From Amycolatopsis acidiphila (GTDB lineage: Bacteria > Actinomycetota > Actinomycetes > Mycobacteriales > Pseudonocardiaceae): a DNA stretch of 64,000 nucleotides. The stretch spans positions 4,588,001 to 4,652,000 of the forward strand of contig NZ_CP090063.1 in NCBI RefSeq assembly GCF_021391495.1, in the 5' to 3' direction. The notes beneath the pieces were generated by a model. That model saw only the letters and a list, made by a program, of their open reading frames with translations. It was not told the origin of the DNA and did no database searches. This document shows positions 24,095 through 33,454 of the stretch, one piece after another; the first letter of the stretch is position 1, and the number at the start of each line of letters is the position of its first letter. Position numbers and translations under genes: made by a program.

Positions 24095-26482
24095 GTGGCA
24101 CGACGGGACGGGATCACGCAACCATGGGGATCGCGCACCCCCTACGGCCCGGGCGAGGACTGGCCGGCGCGGGTCGACAGCAGGCTCGCCGAGGGCGTGG
24201 ATCCGGGGGAAGTGGACCGCTGGGTGCGCACGGCCGCCGTGCTGCATTCGAACGGCGACGGGCTGGACCTGGCCGTCAAGGACGGGCGCATCGTCGGCGT
24301 CCGCGGCCGCACGGACGACCGGGTGAACCGCGGGCGGCTCGATCCCAAGGACCTGTTCGGCTGGCAGGCCAACCACTCCGCCGACCGCCTGGGCACCCCG
24401 CTGGTCCGCGACAACGGCAGGCTGGTGGAGTCCACCTGGGACGAGGCGATGGGCCGGATCGTGCCCCGCAGCAAGGAACTTCTCGCCGAGCAGGGGCCGA
24501 GCGCACTGGGCTTCTACACCAGCGGACAGCTTTTCGCCGAGGAGTACTACACGCTCGGCGCCATCGCGCGCGGGGCGATCGGCACCAACCATCTCGACGG
24601 CAACACCCGGTTGTGCACCGCGACCGCGGCGCGGCGCTGAAGGAGTCCTTCGGCTGCGACGGGCAGCCCGCCTCCTACTCCGATGTGGACCACGCGGACG
24701 TGATCGCCCTGTTCGGGCACAACGTCGCCGAAACACAGGCCGTGCTGTGGGACCGGATGCTCGACCGGCTCGCCGGACCGCGGCCGCCGACGCTGCTGTG
24801 CGTCGATCCGCGCGAGACCCCGGGTGGCGCGCGCCGCGACGCTGCATCTCGCACCGCTGCCGGGCACCAACGTCGCGCTGATGAACGGCATCCTGCACGA
24901 GATCATCGCCCAGGACCGGGTCGACCACGACTACGTGCGCCGCTGCACGGTCGGCTACGACACGCTGGCCGCGATGGTGGCGGACTACCCGCCCGAGCGG
25001 GTCGCGCCGGTCTGCGGGCTCGAAGCGGAGGAAATCCGTGCCGCGGCGAGGCTTCTGGGTTCGGCGGAACGGCTGCTGTGCACGGTCCTGCCGGGTTTCT
25101 ACCAGTCCCACCAGGCCACCGCGGCGTCCGTGCAGGTGAACAACCTCGTCCTGCTGCGCGGCATGCTCGGCCGGCCGGGCTGCGGCGTGCTGCAGATGAA
25201 CGGCCAGCCCACGGCGGAGAACACCCGCGAATGCGGTGCCGACGGCGATCTCACCGGTTTCCGCAACTGGGCCAACGACAGCCACGTCGCCGAGCTGGCC
25301 CGGTTGTGGAATGTCGACCCGCTGCAGATCCCGCACCACTCCCCGCCCACGCACCTGATGCAGATGCTGCGGTACGCCGAGAACGGGACGCTGCGGTTCT
25401 GGTGGATCTCCGCCACCAACCCCGCGGTTTCGCTGCCGGAGCTGCACCGGGTGCGCTCGATCCTCGCGCAGGAGCGGCTTTTCGTCGTGGTCCAGGACGG
25501 CTTCCGCACCGAGACCGCGGAGTTCGCCGATGTGGTGCTGCCCGCCGCGATCTGGGGCGAGAAGACCGGCACCTTCACCAACGCCGACCGCACCGTGCAC
25601 CTGTCCGAGAAAGCCGTGGAGCCACCGGTCAGGCGAAGGCTGACCTGGACATCTTCCTCGACTACGCGCGGCGGATGGACTTCCGCGACCGCGACGGCAA
25701 CGCCTTCCCGCCGTGGCACGACGCGGAATCCGCCTTCGAGGCCTGGAAACGCGCGTCCGCCGGGCGCCCGTGCGACTACACGGGACTGAGCTACGCCAAG
25801 CTGCGCGAAACCAGCGGCGTGCAGTGGCCTTGCGACGCCGAACACCCCGACGGCACCGAACGGCTCTACACCGCCGGGCGGTTCTTCGCACAGCCGGACT
25901 ACTGCGAGGACTACGGCCGCGACCTGGTCACCGGGGCGCCGACCGAACCGCAGCGGTACCGGGCGATGAACCCGGACGGCAAGGCCATGCTCAAGGCCGC
26001 CGAACACCTGCCACCGCACGAGCCACCCGGCGGGGAACACCCGTTCGCCCTGATCACCGGCCGCACCCTCTACCACTTCCACACCCGCACCAAGACCGGC
26101 CGCACCCCGCAGCTGCAGGAGGCGGCGCCGGAGGTCTGGGTCGAGATGTCCGCGCGCGACGCCGAACGCCACGGCCTCGCCGAAGGGGACCTCGCCGAGA
26201 TCAGTACCCCCCGCGGCTCGGTCCACGCCCGCGTCCGGGTGGGCGGCATCCGCGACGGCGTGCTGTTCCTGCCCTTCCACTACGGCTACTGGGACACCCG
26301 GGGACCCGGCCGGGGACAAGGGCGGGCGGGCCGCGAACGAGCTGACGATCACCGGCTGGGACCCGGTCTCCAAGCAACCCCTGTTCAAGAGCGGCGCCGC
26401 CGCGATCGCCAGGGCGGGCACCGCGGAGCCGCCACCGGAGGCGAGCGCGCCGACCGCCGTCGAGGAGGCGCTGCCCCGATGA
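24095..26482 (+). pseudogene. Molybdopterin oxidoreductase (formate dehydrogenase/nitrate reductase-like), frameshifted
   Basis: The full-length family sequence can be followed from GTG 24095 (MARRDGITQPWGSRTPYGPG) to the TGA at 26480-26482, but only with four frame changes, near 24630, 24825, 25630 and 26305-26330. Each is one base in a G/C run. Conserved blocks include GWQANHSADRLGTPLVRDNG, DGNTRLCTATA, NGQPTAENTRECGADGDLTG, SATNPAVSLPELHRV, LWGEKTGTFTNAD-like (IWGEKTGTFTNAD) and ALITGRTLYHFHTRTKTG. In family members I recall, the N-terminal cluster reads CVLCSNGCGLD; here it reads AVLHSNGDGLD, so the Fe-S ligands are lost. The end overlaps the next gene (ATGA). Real pseudogene or a divergent enzyme with assembly errors. 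Confidence 0.75.
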
Positions 26483-26961
26483 AGATCGGACTCGCCCTGC
26501 GCGAACTGCACCGCGCCGAGACCGCCCTGACGCGCGAGCTGCTCCGGCTCTCCGACCGGCACCACGCCGAACACGAGATCCACCACGTGGCGCGCGACCT
26601 CGCCGGCTGGTCGCAGTGCCACGCCGCCCGGCTCGCCGACGCCGCCCGCGGCTACGACGTGCACCTGCGGTCCGAAGCCCCGCAGACCTCGGGCCTGCTC
26701 GGGCCGCTGCGCACCACGCTCAGCGACCTCACGCGCGGGCGCGACGAGCCCGGACTGCTGTTGCTGGCCGACCTCCGGCGGCTGCACCGGCGGATCGCCG
26801 GTGTCCCACTGGACTGGGAGCTGCTGGCGCAGGGCGCGCAGGCCGTCAAGGACGGGGAGCTGCTCGACCTGGCCACCGCCTGCCACCCGCGGACCCTGCG
26901 TCACCTGGCCTGGTCCAACGCGATGCTCAAGACCCTCTCGCCGCAGGTCCTGACGAGCTGA
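26479..26961 (+). CDS. Helical accessory protein coupled to the molybdopterin oxidoreductase
   Basis: A 160-aa, mostly helical soluble protein (MKIGLALRELHRAETALTRE ...) with repeated His/Glu-rich helices (RHHAEHEIHHVARDLAGWSQ). Its ATG overlaps the oxidoreductase stop codon. In related actinomycetes I recall a similar helical segment as the C-terminal part of the oxidoreductase itself, so this may be a split-off domain or small subunit. The His-rich first helices could bind metal or iron (inference). No known function. Confidence 0.6.
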   Translation: MKIGLALRELHRAETALTRELLRLSDRHHAEHEIHHVARDLAGWSQCHAARLADAARGYDVHLRSEAPQTSGLLGPLRTTLSDLTRGRDEPGLLLLADLRRLHRRIAGVPLDWELLAQGAQAVKDGELLDLATACHPRTLRHLAWSNAMLKTLSPQVLTS

Positions 26962-26964
26962 CGC

Positions 26965-27190
26965 TCAGCCGGCCGGGGCGGCGGTCACCCGTGGTTCGGT
27001 GGAGCCGCCCGCGGGGCCGCGCCCGCGAACAGCAGCGCGACGCCCGCGCCGATGCCCAGCACCAACCGGAAGCGGCACCAGCGTCAGCACCAGCCCGATC
27101 GCGCCGAGGCCCGCCGCCGTCCGGAACAGCACGTGCCGGTCGGCGCGTTCGGCGAGGAACGCGACGGGGGCGCGCCGCCCAAGCTGGGCG
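26965..27190 (-). pseudogene. C-terminal remnant of a membrane transporter
   Basis: On the minus strand this reads PVAFLAERADRHVLFRTAAG, GAIGLVLTLVPLP and, after a one-base shift, a last hydrophobic stretch GIGAGVALLFAG. The pattern looks like the last helices of an MFS-type transporter. No start or N-terminal part exists; it abuts the P450 remnant. Weak call. Confidence 0.3.
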
Positions 27191-27437
27191 ACGCGCTCGT
27201 CAGGGCGGTCGCCGAGCCGAGCCGCCGCGCGGACATCGAGATCGCCGGGCAGACGATCCGCGCGGGCGAAGGCCTGATCCTGGCCAACGACTCGCGAACC
27301 CGGACGCGGCGGTCTTCCCCGAGCCCGACCGCCTCGACCTGCCCCGCGACGCGCACCGGCGGGTGGCGTTCGGGTTCGGCGTGCACCAGTGCCTCGGCCA
27401 GCCGCCGGCCCGGCTCGAGCTGCCGGTCACCTGGTGA
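27175..27437 (+). pseudogene. Cytochrome P450 C-terminal fragment
   Basis: Only the last quarter of a P450 is present: VRAVAEPSRRADIEIAGQTI-RAGEGLILAN, then after a one-base shift at about 27293 ANPDAAVFPEPDRLDLPRDA and the heme-binding motif FGFGVHQCLG with its cysteine ligand. The I-helix, ExxR and N-terminal two-thirds are missing. A non-functional remnant in a 580-bp stretch without intact genes. Confidence 0.75.
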
Positions 27438-27462
27438 TGCGGTGCCGAATCCACCACCGCGC

Positions 27463-27473
27463 TCCACAGTGGA
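27463..27473. repeat. TCCACAGTGGA palindrome, copy 2
   Basis: Exact 11-bp copy of the recurrent palindrome, intergenic, 83 bp upstream of the ThDP-enzyme gene. Confidence 0.6.
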
Positions 27474-27545
27474 CGATGCGGGCCCGTGCCGGACCGGGGG
27501 ACTAGGCTGGGCGGTGGCGCGCACGGACAGCGGAGGGAGCGGCGG

Positions 27546-29213
27546 ATGGGCGGCGAAGGGGATCCCGGGCGGAGTGCGGCCGAGCTGATCGTGGCCTGCC
27601 TGCGCACCGAGGGCGTCGAGTTCGTCTTCGGCATCCCCGGCGAGGAGAACATCCACCTCACCAACGCCCTCGACGCCTCGCCGATCCGGTACGTGCTGAC
27701 CCGGCACGAACAGGCCGCGTCGTTCATGGCGGAGATGTACGGCAGGGTCACCGGCAAGGCCGGGGTGGTGTCCGCGACGCTGGGCCCTGGCGCGATCAAC
27801 CTCCAGCTCGGCGTCGCCGACGCGACGACGAACTCCACCCCGCTGGTCGCCCTGTCCGCACAGGTCGGGCGGCACCGGGAGTACAAGGAGTCCCACCAGT
27901 TCGTCGACCTGGTGCGGATGTTCGCGCCCATCACGCAGTTCGCCGCGACAGTGCCCTTGGCCGCGGCGATCCCCGAGATGGTGCGGCGGGCGTTCAAGAC
28001 GGCGCAGACGGAACGGCCGGGTGCGGTGTACCTCGCGGTGCCCGAGGACGTGGAGGACGCACCCGTCCCGCCGGAGGCCAAGCCGATGCCCCTCAACGTC
28101 GTGCGCCCCGAAGCGCCCTCGGCCGCACAGGTCGAGCGGGCCGCGACGATCCTGCGCTCGGCGGTGCGGCCGGTCCTGCTCGCCGGCCACGGCGCGGCCC
28201 GGGCCGGCGCCGGCCCCGCGCTGGCCAAGTTCGCCGAGCACACCGGCATCCCGGTGGCGACCACCTTCCACGGCAAGGGCGTGCTGCCCGACGACCACCC
28301 CTGCTCGCTGGGCACGATCGGCTTCATGCGCCACGACTACGCCAACTTCGGCTTCGACGAGGCGGACGTGGTCATCGCCGTCGGCTACGAGCTGCAGGAG
28401 TTCGACCCGGTCAAGATCAACCCGCGGGCGGACAAGGCCATCATCCACATCCACCGCTTCCCCGCCGAGGTCGACGCCCACTACCCCATCGCCGTCGGCA
28501 TCGAAGGCGACATCTCCGCGTCGCTCGACGAACTGCGCGCGGCGGTCCCGCCGCCGACCGAGCCCACACCCGTGCCGCAGCGGGTGCGCGCGCTGCTGGC
28601 GGACGAGCTGGCCCGGGGCGCGGCCGACGACCGCTGGCCGCTGTCCCCGCAACGGATCGTCGCCGACACCCGGGAAGCCCTCGGGCGCGCCGACATCGCC
28701 CTGGTGGACACCGGCGCGGTGAAGATGTGGATGGCGCGGCTGTACCCGACGTACGAGGCGAACACCTGCCTGATCTCCAACGGCCTGTCCACCATGGGGT
28801 TCGCGCTGCCCGGTGCGATCGGGGTACACCTGGCCGCACCCGGGCGGAAGGTCCTCGCCGTCACCGGCGACGGTGCGTTCCTCATGCACTCCCAGGAGAT
28901 CGAGACCGCCGTCCGCGAGCGCATCCCGCTCACCGTCCTGGTGTGGGAGGACAACGGCTACGGGCTGATCGAGTGGAAGATGCGCCTAGAGACCGGAAAA
29001 ACCTCCAACGTCTCCTTCGGCAACCCGGAGATCACCGCCTACGCCGCGAGCTTCGGCGCGAAGGGCTACCGGGTCGAACGCGCCGCTGACCTGCTGCCGA
29101 CACTGCGCGAGGCACTGGCCGACGACGGCGTGTCCATCGTCGTGGTGCCCGTCGACTACTCGGAGAACCTGCGGCTGACCGACCGGCTCGGCCAGCTGAC
29201 CGACCCGCTCTGA
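27546..29213 (+). CDS. Acetolactate-synthase-like thiamine-diphosphate enzyme
   Basis: A 555-aa ThDP-dependent enzyme of the acetolactate synthase large-subunit type. The N-terminal pyrimidine-binding domain shows FGIPGEENIHLTNALD with the catalytic Glu in TRHEQAASFMAEMYGR. A middle domain follows, then the pyrophosphate domain with GDGAFLMHSQEIETAVRERI and the Mg-binding GDG...N motif (VWEDNGYGLIEWKM). Similar to catabolic or detoxifying AlsS-type enzymes rather than the biosynthetic IlvB: no small regulatory subunit gene is present. It could also act as a pyruvate or oxalyl decarboxylase. ATG 27546 chosen with GGAGGGAGCGG upstream. Confidence 0.88.
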   Translation: MGGEGDPGRSAAELIVACLRTEGVEFVFGIPGEENIHLTNALDASPIRYVLTRHEQAASFMAEMYGRVTGKAGVVSATLGPGAINLQLGVADATTNSTPLVALSAQVGRHREYKESHQFVDLVRMFAPITQFAATVPLAAAIPEMVRRAFKTAQTERPGAVYLAVPEDVEDAPVPPEAKPMPLNVVRPEAPSAAQVERAATILRSAVRPVLLAGHGAARAGAGPALAKFAEHTGIPVATTFHGKGVLPDDHPCSLGTIGFMRHDYANFGFDEADVVIAVGYELQEFDPVKINPRADKAIIHIHRFPAEVDAHYPIAVGIEGDISASLDELRAAVPPPTEPTPVPQRVRALLADELARGAADDRWPLSPQRIVADTREALGRADIALVDTGAVKMWMARLYPTYEANTCLISNGLSTMGFALPGAIGVHLAAPGRKVLAVTGDGAFLMHSQEIETAVRERIPLTVLVWEDNGYGLIEWKMRLETGKTSNVSFGNPEITAYAASFGAKGYRVERAADLLPTLREALADDGVSIVVVPVDYSENLRLTDRLGQLTDPL

Positions 29214-29407
29214 CCCGGATCGTGAAGTTCCGGGCACAGCGTCGGCGTCCGGCTGCCGATGCCGGTCACGGCCGCCCCGCTGCGGAGGGCGACTGCTCGA
29301 ATCGCCTTCGCTGACCGGAAAACCGGATCACTGGGCCGAACGGAGCAGTAACCCGGCACGTCTCGCTCGCCCGGGCGAAACTCAGGGTGACTCGAGGAGG
29401 CGGTCCG

Positions 29408-30259
29408 ATGGCGAACGGCACCAAGCCAGAGCAGGCGTCGCGCAAAGCGTCCCGCGGCGCGTCGCGGCTGGAGGGGAGCCGGACGGCGCAGGTGGCCGGG
29501 CGGCTGGGCATGGCGTGCTGGGGTGTGGTCCACCTCGTTGTCGCCTACCTCGCGGTCCGCGTCGCCTTCGGGGCCGGCGGGCAGCCCGACCAGAAGGGCG
29601 CGCTGCAGGAGATCGGCTCGACGTCGGTCGGCCAGGCGCTGCTGTGGGTCCTCGCGGTCGGGCTGTTCGCGTTCGGCCTGTGGCAGTTCGTGATGGCCGC
29701 CACCGGCTACTCCTGGGTGGCCAAGAAGGGCAAGCGCGTCCGCAAGCGGATCGGCTCCGGCGTGCGGGGCGTCGTGGTGCTCGGCCTCGCCTACACCGCG
29801 ATACGGCTCGCGACCGGCAGCGGTTCGGCGGGCGGCTCGGGTGACCAGACGCAACAGGAGTTCACCGCGCGCCTGCTCGCGCTGCCCGCGGGACCGTTCC
29901 TGGTGGCCGTGGCGGCCGCCGTCGTGCTCGGGGCCGCGATCGCCGCGCTGGTGAAGGGGTTCAAGCAGAGCTTCCTCGACGACCTCGACACCGGCGACCT
30001 GCCGGCCGGCACCCGCAGCTGGGTCAAGTGGCTCGGGACGGCCGGCTACGCCGCGAAAGGCGTCGTGTACGCGATCATCGCCGTGCTGCTCGGGTACGCT
30101 GCGCTTCGCTCCGACGCACGCGAAGCCGGTGGGCTCGACAAAGCGTTGCTGACCCTGGCGGCCCAGCCCTTCGGCGTCGTCCTGCTCGTGATCGTCGCAC
30201 TCGGGCTCGCCGCCTTCGGCGTGTACTGCTTCGCCGCCGCCCGTGCCCACAAGAGCTGA
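29408..30259 (+). CDS. DUF1206-family membrane protein
   Basis: A 283-aa integral membrane protein with six helices arranged as three repeated pairs, the DUF1206 pattern: GRLGMACWGVVHLVVAYLAV, GSGVRGVVVLGLAYTAIRLA and GTAGYAAKGVVYAIIAVLLG start the repeats. A basic N-terminal tail (KASRKASRGASRLEGSR-like) faces the cytoplasm. Function unknown; widespread in actinobacteria and some cyanobacteria. ATG follows AGGAGG. It is convergent with an MFS pump 6 bp away. Confidence 0.9.
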   Translation: MANGTKPEQASRKASRGASRLEGSRTAQVAGRLGMACWGVVHLVVAYLAVRVAFGAGGQPDQKGALQEIGSTSVGQALLWVLAVGLFAFGLWQFVMAATGYSWVAKKGKRVRKRIGSGVRGVVVLGLAYTAIRLATGSGSAGGSGDQTQQEFTARLLALPAGPFLVAVAAAVVLGAAIAALVKGFKQSFLDDLDTGDLPAGTRSWVKWLGTAGYAAKGVVYAIIAVLLGYAALRSDAREAGGLDKALLTLAAQPFGVVLLVIVALGLAAFGVYCFAAARAHKS

Positions 30260-30265
30260 CGACCG

Positions 30266-31633
30266 TCAGGGCACGGGGACGGAGCTGCGCCGCCTGACGA
30301 TGGCGAGCGAGACGCACGCGGAGGCGAGCGCCGCTACCACGAGGAAGACCCAGCCGCGCCGGAACGACTCCATCGTCGGCACGGGTCCATAAAGGACGAC
30401 CAGGATCGCCGTGCCCAGCACCGCGCCCACCTGACGGGCGGTGTTGATCATCGACGAGCCCGCGCCCCACCGCGCGGCCGGCAGCGCCGCTCCCACCACG
30501 CCGGAGAGGCTCGGCATCACCAGGCCCACCCCGGCGCCGGTGCACAGCTGCCCCGGCAGCAACGTGCCCGGGTAGTCGGGCACCGGCCCGGCCCGGCACA
30601 GCCAGATCGCCGCCCCGAGCGCGAACAGCAGCCCGCCCGCGGCGGCGATCGGGCCAGGGCCGAAGCGGTGCGTCAGCCTGCCGCCGACCGTGAGCGAGAC
30701 CAGGACGACCATCGCCGGCCCCGGCGACAGCGACAACCCCGCGGCGACGACCGGCTCGTGCCACTGCCCGGTCAGGAACAGCACGTTGCCCACCAGCATG
30801 CTGCCGAACCCGGCGGTGAACAGCAGCATCGCGAGGCACGCCCGCCACATCGCCGGCACCCGCAGCGAGGCCAGGTCCAGCACCGGCACCGGATGCCGCG
30901 CCGAGCGCGCCGCCACCCAGACCAGGCTCAGCAGCGCGAGCGCGAACCCGCCCAGCACGCCGGCACTCGTCCAGCCGTGGTCTGGCCCCTCGACCAGCGC
31001 CCAAGCCAGGGCGCCGACGCCGGCCACCAGCCCCGTCGCGCCCAGCAGGTCCGGCACCCCGGAGCCGCTCTCCTTCGTCTCACTCAGCACCCGCAGGCCG
31101 AACAGCAGCGCGAGCACGCCGACCGGGACGTTGACCAGGAACACCCACCGCCACGACACCTGCACCAGCAGCCCGCCGAGCGGCGGTCCGAGTGCTCCCG
31201 CGGCGCCACCGACCGCGGCCCACGCGCTCACGGCGACCGCGCGGCGCGCCGCCGGGACCGCGGTCATCAGCAGGGCCAGCGAGGTGGGCGTCACCAGGGC
31301 GGCGCCCGCGGCCTGCAGCACCCGGAACGCGACCAGCATCGGCACCGAGGTCGCGGCCGCGCACGCCGCGGAGCCCGCGGTGAACACGACCACCCCGACG
31401 AGGAAGACCAGCCGCCGCCCGTAGCGGTCGGCGAAGCGCCCGGCCAGCGCCAGCAGCGCCGCGAAGACGACCGTGTACCCGTTGAGCACCCAGGAAGCCG
31501 TGGCCAGGTCGCTGCCGGGGAAGCTCGCGCGGATGTCCGGCAGCGCGATGTTGACGATGAACAGGTCCAGCGTCGCCAGGAACGCCGCCGCGGACACCAC
31601 CAGGAGCACGGCACCGGGCCGGGACGCGGTCAT
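30266..31633 (-). CDS. DHA2-type MFS drug-efflux transporter
   Basis: A 455-aa transporter with about 14 membrane helices, EmrB/QacA type. Visible motifs: LDLFIVNIALPDIRASFPGS (helix 1), the loop motif GRFADRYGRRLVFLVG (motif A), and VLQAAGAALVTPTSLALLMT (motif C region). Likely a proton-driven drug or metabolite exporter. A clean inverted repeat TAAGTTG/CAACTTA lies 19-39 bp upstream of the start, so transcription is probably repressed by a small regulator encoded elsewhere. The next gene upstream is a LysR regulator on the same strand. Confidence 0.93.
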   Translation of the reverse strand: MTASRPGAVLLVVSAAAFLATLDLFIVNIALPDIRASFPGSDLATASWVLNGYTVVFAALLALAGRFADRYGRRLVFLVGVVVFTAGSAACAAATSVPMLVAFRVLQAAGAALVTPTSLALLMTAVPAARRAVAVSAWAAVGGAAGALGPPLGGLLVQVSWRWVFLVNVPVGVLALLFGLRVLSETKESGSGVPDLLGATGLVAGVGALAWALVEGPDHGWTSAGVLGGFALALLSLVWVAARSARHPVPVLDLASLRVPAMWRACLAMLLFTAGFGSMLVGNVLFLTGQWHEPVVAAGLSLSPGPAMVVLVSLTVGGRLTHRFGPGPIAAAGGLLFALGAAIWLCRAGPVPDYPGTLLPGQLCTGAGVGLVMPSLSGVVGAALPAARWGAGSSMINTARQVGAVLGTAILVVLYGPVPTMESFRRGWVFLVVAALASACVSLAIVRRRSSVPVP

Positions 31634-31651
31634 CTGCCCTCACAGGGTCGG

Positions 31652-31672
31652 TAAGTTGTGTTTTCCAACTTA
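31652..31672. promoter_or_regulatory. Operator-like inverted repeat at the MFS promoter
   Basis: TAAGTTG and CAACTTA form perfect 7-bp arms around TGTTTTC; the symmetry extends outward to CGG/CCG with one extra base. It lies 19 bp upstream of the pump's start codon. Type and spacing fit a MarR, PadR or HxlR dimer. Confidence 0.6.
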
Positions 31673-31737
31673 ACCGATCGGGGCGGAGACGCGCCAGGCC
31701 CGTCCCGCTCGCCGGGATATCGGCCGCGGCGAGCCTT

Positions 31738-32649
31738 TCAGTCCACAGTGGACACTGGGCCCGGCCGGTCGAGGGCCGCGACGAGGCGGCCGAGGTCGCG
31801 CCGGTGGGAGTGGGCCGACCAGACCGCCCACGTCCGGCGCACCAGCGGCTGACCGGCCAGTGCAGACCACACCACCGAACCCGGCAGGGGCTGCGCCCAG
31901 TCCGGCGGCGCGAGCGCGAAGGCGCCCCCGGTGGCGACCGCGGCGAGCTTGACCTCGGGGATCAGCTCCTGCCCCTGCGGCGCGTCCGGCCCCAGCTCCA
32001 GCCCGTGGCTGCGCAGGATCGCGGTCAGCTCGTCGTACCAGGCGGGACTGCCCGAGCGCGGGAAGCCGACCCAGCTCAGCCCGGCGAGCGCGGCCAGCGG
32101 GATGCCACCAGGCCCCGCCAGCTTCGCCGTGAGTGTCGCGGTGAGCAACACGCCCAGCCTCTCCTCGACGACCAGCATCGCGTCGAAGTCGGGGCCGACC
32201 GGGTGCTCCCGGACCAGCGCGAGGTCCAGCTCCCCCGCCGTCAGGGCGGCCAGCTGCGCCGCGCTGGACAGGTGCCGCGCCTGCACCCGCGTCTCCGGGT
32301 CGGCGGCGGTGACCTCGGCCAGCGGCCCGGACAGCAGGTCCCCGGGCAGCTCGAGCGGGATCCCGATGCGCAGCACGCTCCCGCCCGCCGCGCCGCGCCG
32401 GGTGACCGCCGCGATCGCCTCGTCGTGCCGGGCGAGCACGGCCCGCGCCCCGGCGAGCAGGGTCATCCCGGCGTCGGTGGCTTCGACCCCGGTACTGCTG
32501 CGCACGAGCAACTGCACACCCAGCCGGCGTTCCAGCGTGGTCATCGTCTGGGACAGCGCGGGCTGGCTCACGTGCAGCCGCCGGGCCGCGGCGGAGAGCC
32601 CGCCCTCCTCCACGACCGCGACGAACGCCCGCATCTCCCGTATCTCCAC
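31738..32649 (-). CDS. LysR-family transcriptional regulator
   Basis: A 303-aa LysR-type regulator: winged-helix N-terminus MRAFVAVVEEGGLSAAARRL-HVSQPALSQTMTTLERRLGV, linker helix, then a periplasmic-binding-like effector domain (VLRIGIPLELPGDLLSGPLA ... GELDLALVREHPVGPDFDAM). GTG 32649 starts VEIREMRAF, the usual distance from the helix-turn-helix; an upstream ATG would add a Gly/Cys-rich extension. It lies downstream of an SDR gene (61-bp gap) and upstream of an MFS pump; either may be its target. Effector unknown. Confidence 0.93.
   Translation of the reverse strand: MEIREMRAFVAVVEEGGLSAAARRLHVSQPALSQTMTTLERRLGVQLLVRSSTGVEATDAGMTLLAGARAVLARHDEAIAAVTRRGAAGGSVLRIGIPLELPGDLLSGPLAEVTAADPETRVQARHLSSAAQLAALTAGELDLALVREHPVGPDFDAMLVVEERLGVLLTATLTAKLAGPGGIPLAALAGLSWVGFPRSGSPAWYDELTAILRSHGLELGPDAPQGQELIPEVKLAAVATGGAFALAPPDWAQPLPGSVVWSALAGQPLVRRTWAVWSAHSHRRDLGRLVAALDRPGPVSTVD
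31741..31753. repeat. GTCCACAGTGGAC palindrome, copy 3
   Basis: Exact 13-bp copy, covering the last codons of the LysR gene on the minus strand. Confidence 0.6.
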
Positions 32650-32710
32650 GTGTTCATGACAGCACGCCCCTCCGGGCCCGCCCATGCGGACGGGCCCGGA
32701 GGGCCAGGCG

Positions 32711-33454
32711 TCACACCGCGATCCGGCCGCCGTCGACGGGGACGATCGCGCCGTGGACGAAGCTCGCCCGCCCGGCCGCGAGGAACGTGATCACCTCGGC
32801 GATCTCCTCCGGGGACGCGGGCCTGCCCGCCGGGCCCGCCGCGGCGAGCTGGTCGAGCGCCTCGCCCATGACCGCGGTGCCCTCGGTGCGCGTCGGCCCG
32901 GGGCTGACGGCGTTCACCCGCACCCCGCGCGGACCGTACTCGGCGGCCCACGACTTGGTCAGCAGCCCGAGCGCGGCCTTGCTCGACCCGTACAGCCCCA
33001 TCCCCGCGGCGCCGAACTCGGCGACCATCGTGGTCACGTTCACGATCGCCCCGTGCCCGCGCCCGGCCATCGCCGACGCGAGCGCGGCCACCAGGAAGTA
33101 CGGCACCTTGACGTTGACCTCGAACACCGCGTCGAAGTCGGCTTCGGTGGTGTGCTCGGTGGGGCCGAAGGGGAACAGCCCCGCGTTGTTGACCAGCACG
33201 TCGACCTGGCCGAGCCGTTCGGTGGCCCGCTGCGCGAGCGCCCGCGCGGAGGCCTCGTCCCGCAGGTCGCCGGGCAGGAACTCCGCCTGCCCGCCCGCCG
33301 CCACGATCTCCTTGACGGCCTGCTCGCCGCGCTCGGCGTTGCGTCCCGACAGCGCCACGTGCGCACCGGCGCGGGCGAGCGCGACCGCCGTCGCCCGGCC
33401 GATCCCGCTCGTGCCGCCGGTCACCAGCGCCGAGGTCCCTGACAGTTCCGACAT
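32711..33454 (-). CDS. SDR-family oxidoreductase (3-oxoacyl reductase-like)
   Basis: A 247-aa classical SDR. Cofactor motif TGGTSGIGRA near residue 12, NNAGLFPFG (NNAG), catalytic Ser/Thr region VNVTTMVAEFG, YGSSKAALG with the YxxxK Tyr and Lys, and the C-terminal GAIVPVDGG. The usual catalytic Ser is replaced by Thr in NVTTM. An Arg after the first strand (SGRNAER) predicts NADPH preference. Followed by a LysR gene on the same strand. The substrate is unknown. Confidence 0.92.
   Translation of the reverse strand: MSELSGTSALVTGGTSGIGRATAVALARAGAHVALSGRNAERGEQAVKEIVAAGGQAEFLPGDLRDEASARALAQRATERLGQVDVLVNNAGLFPFGPTEHTTEADFDAVFEVNVKVPYFLVAALASAMAGRGHGAIVNVTTMVAEFGAAGMGLYGSSKAALGLLTKSWAAEYGPRGVRVNAVSPGPTRTEGTAVMGEALDQLAAAGPAGRPASPEEIAEVITFLAAGRASFVHGAIVPVDGGRIAV

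Noticed and set aside
24095..26482. Selenocysteine (UGA) or programmed frameshifting explaining the broken molybdopterin gene
   Set aside because: The breaks are four single-base shifts at different places in G/C runs, not in-frame UGA codons, and no slippery site with downstream hairpin is evident.
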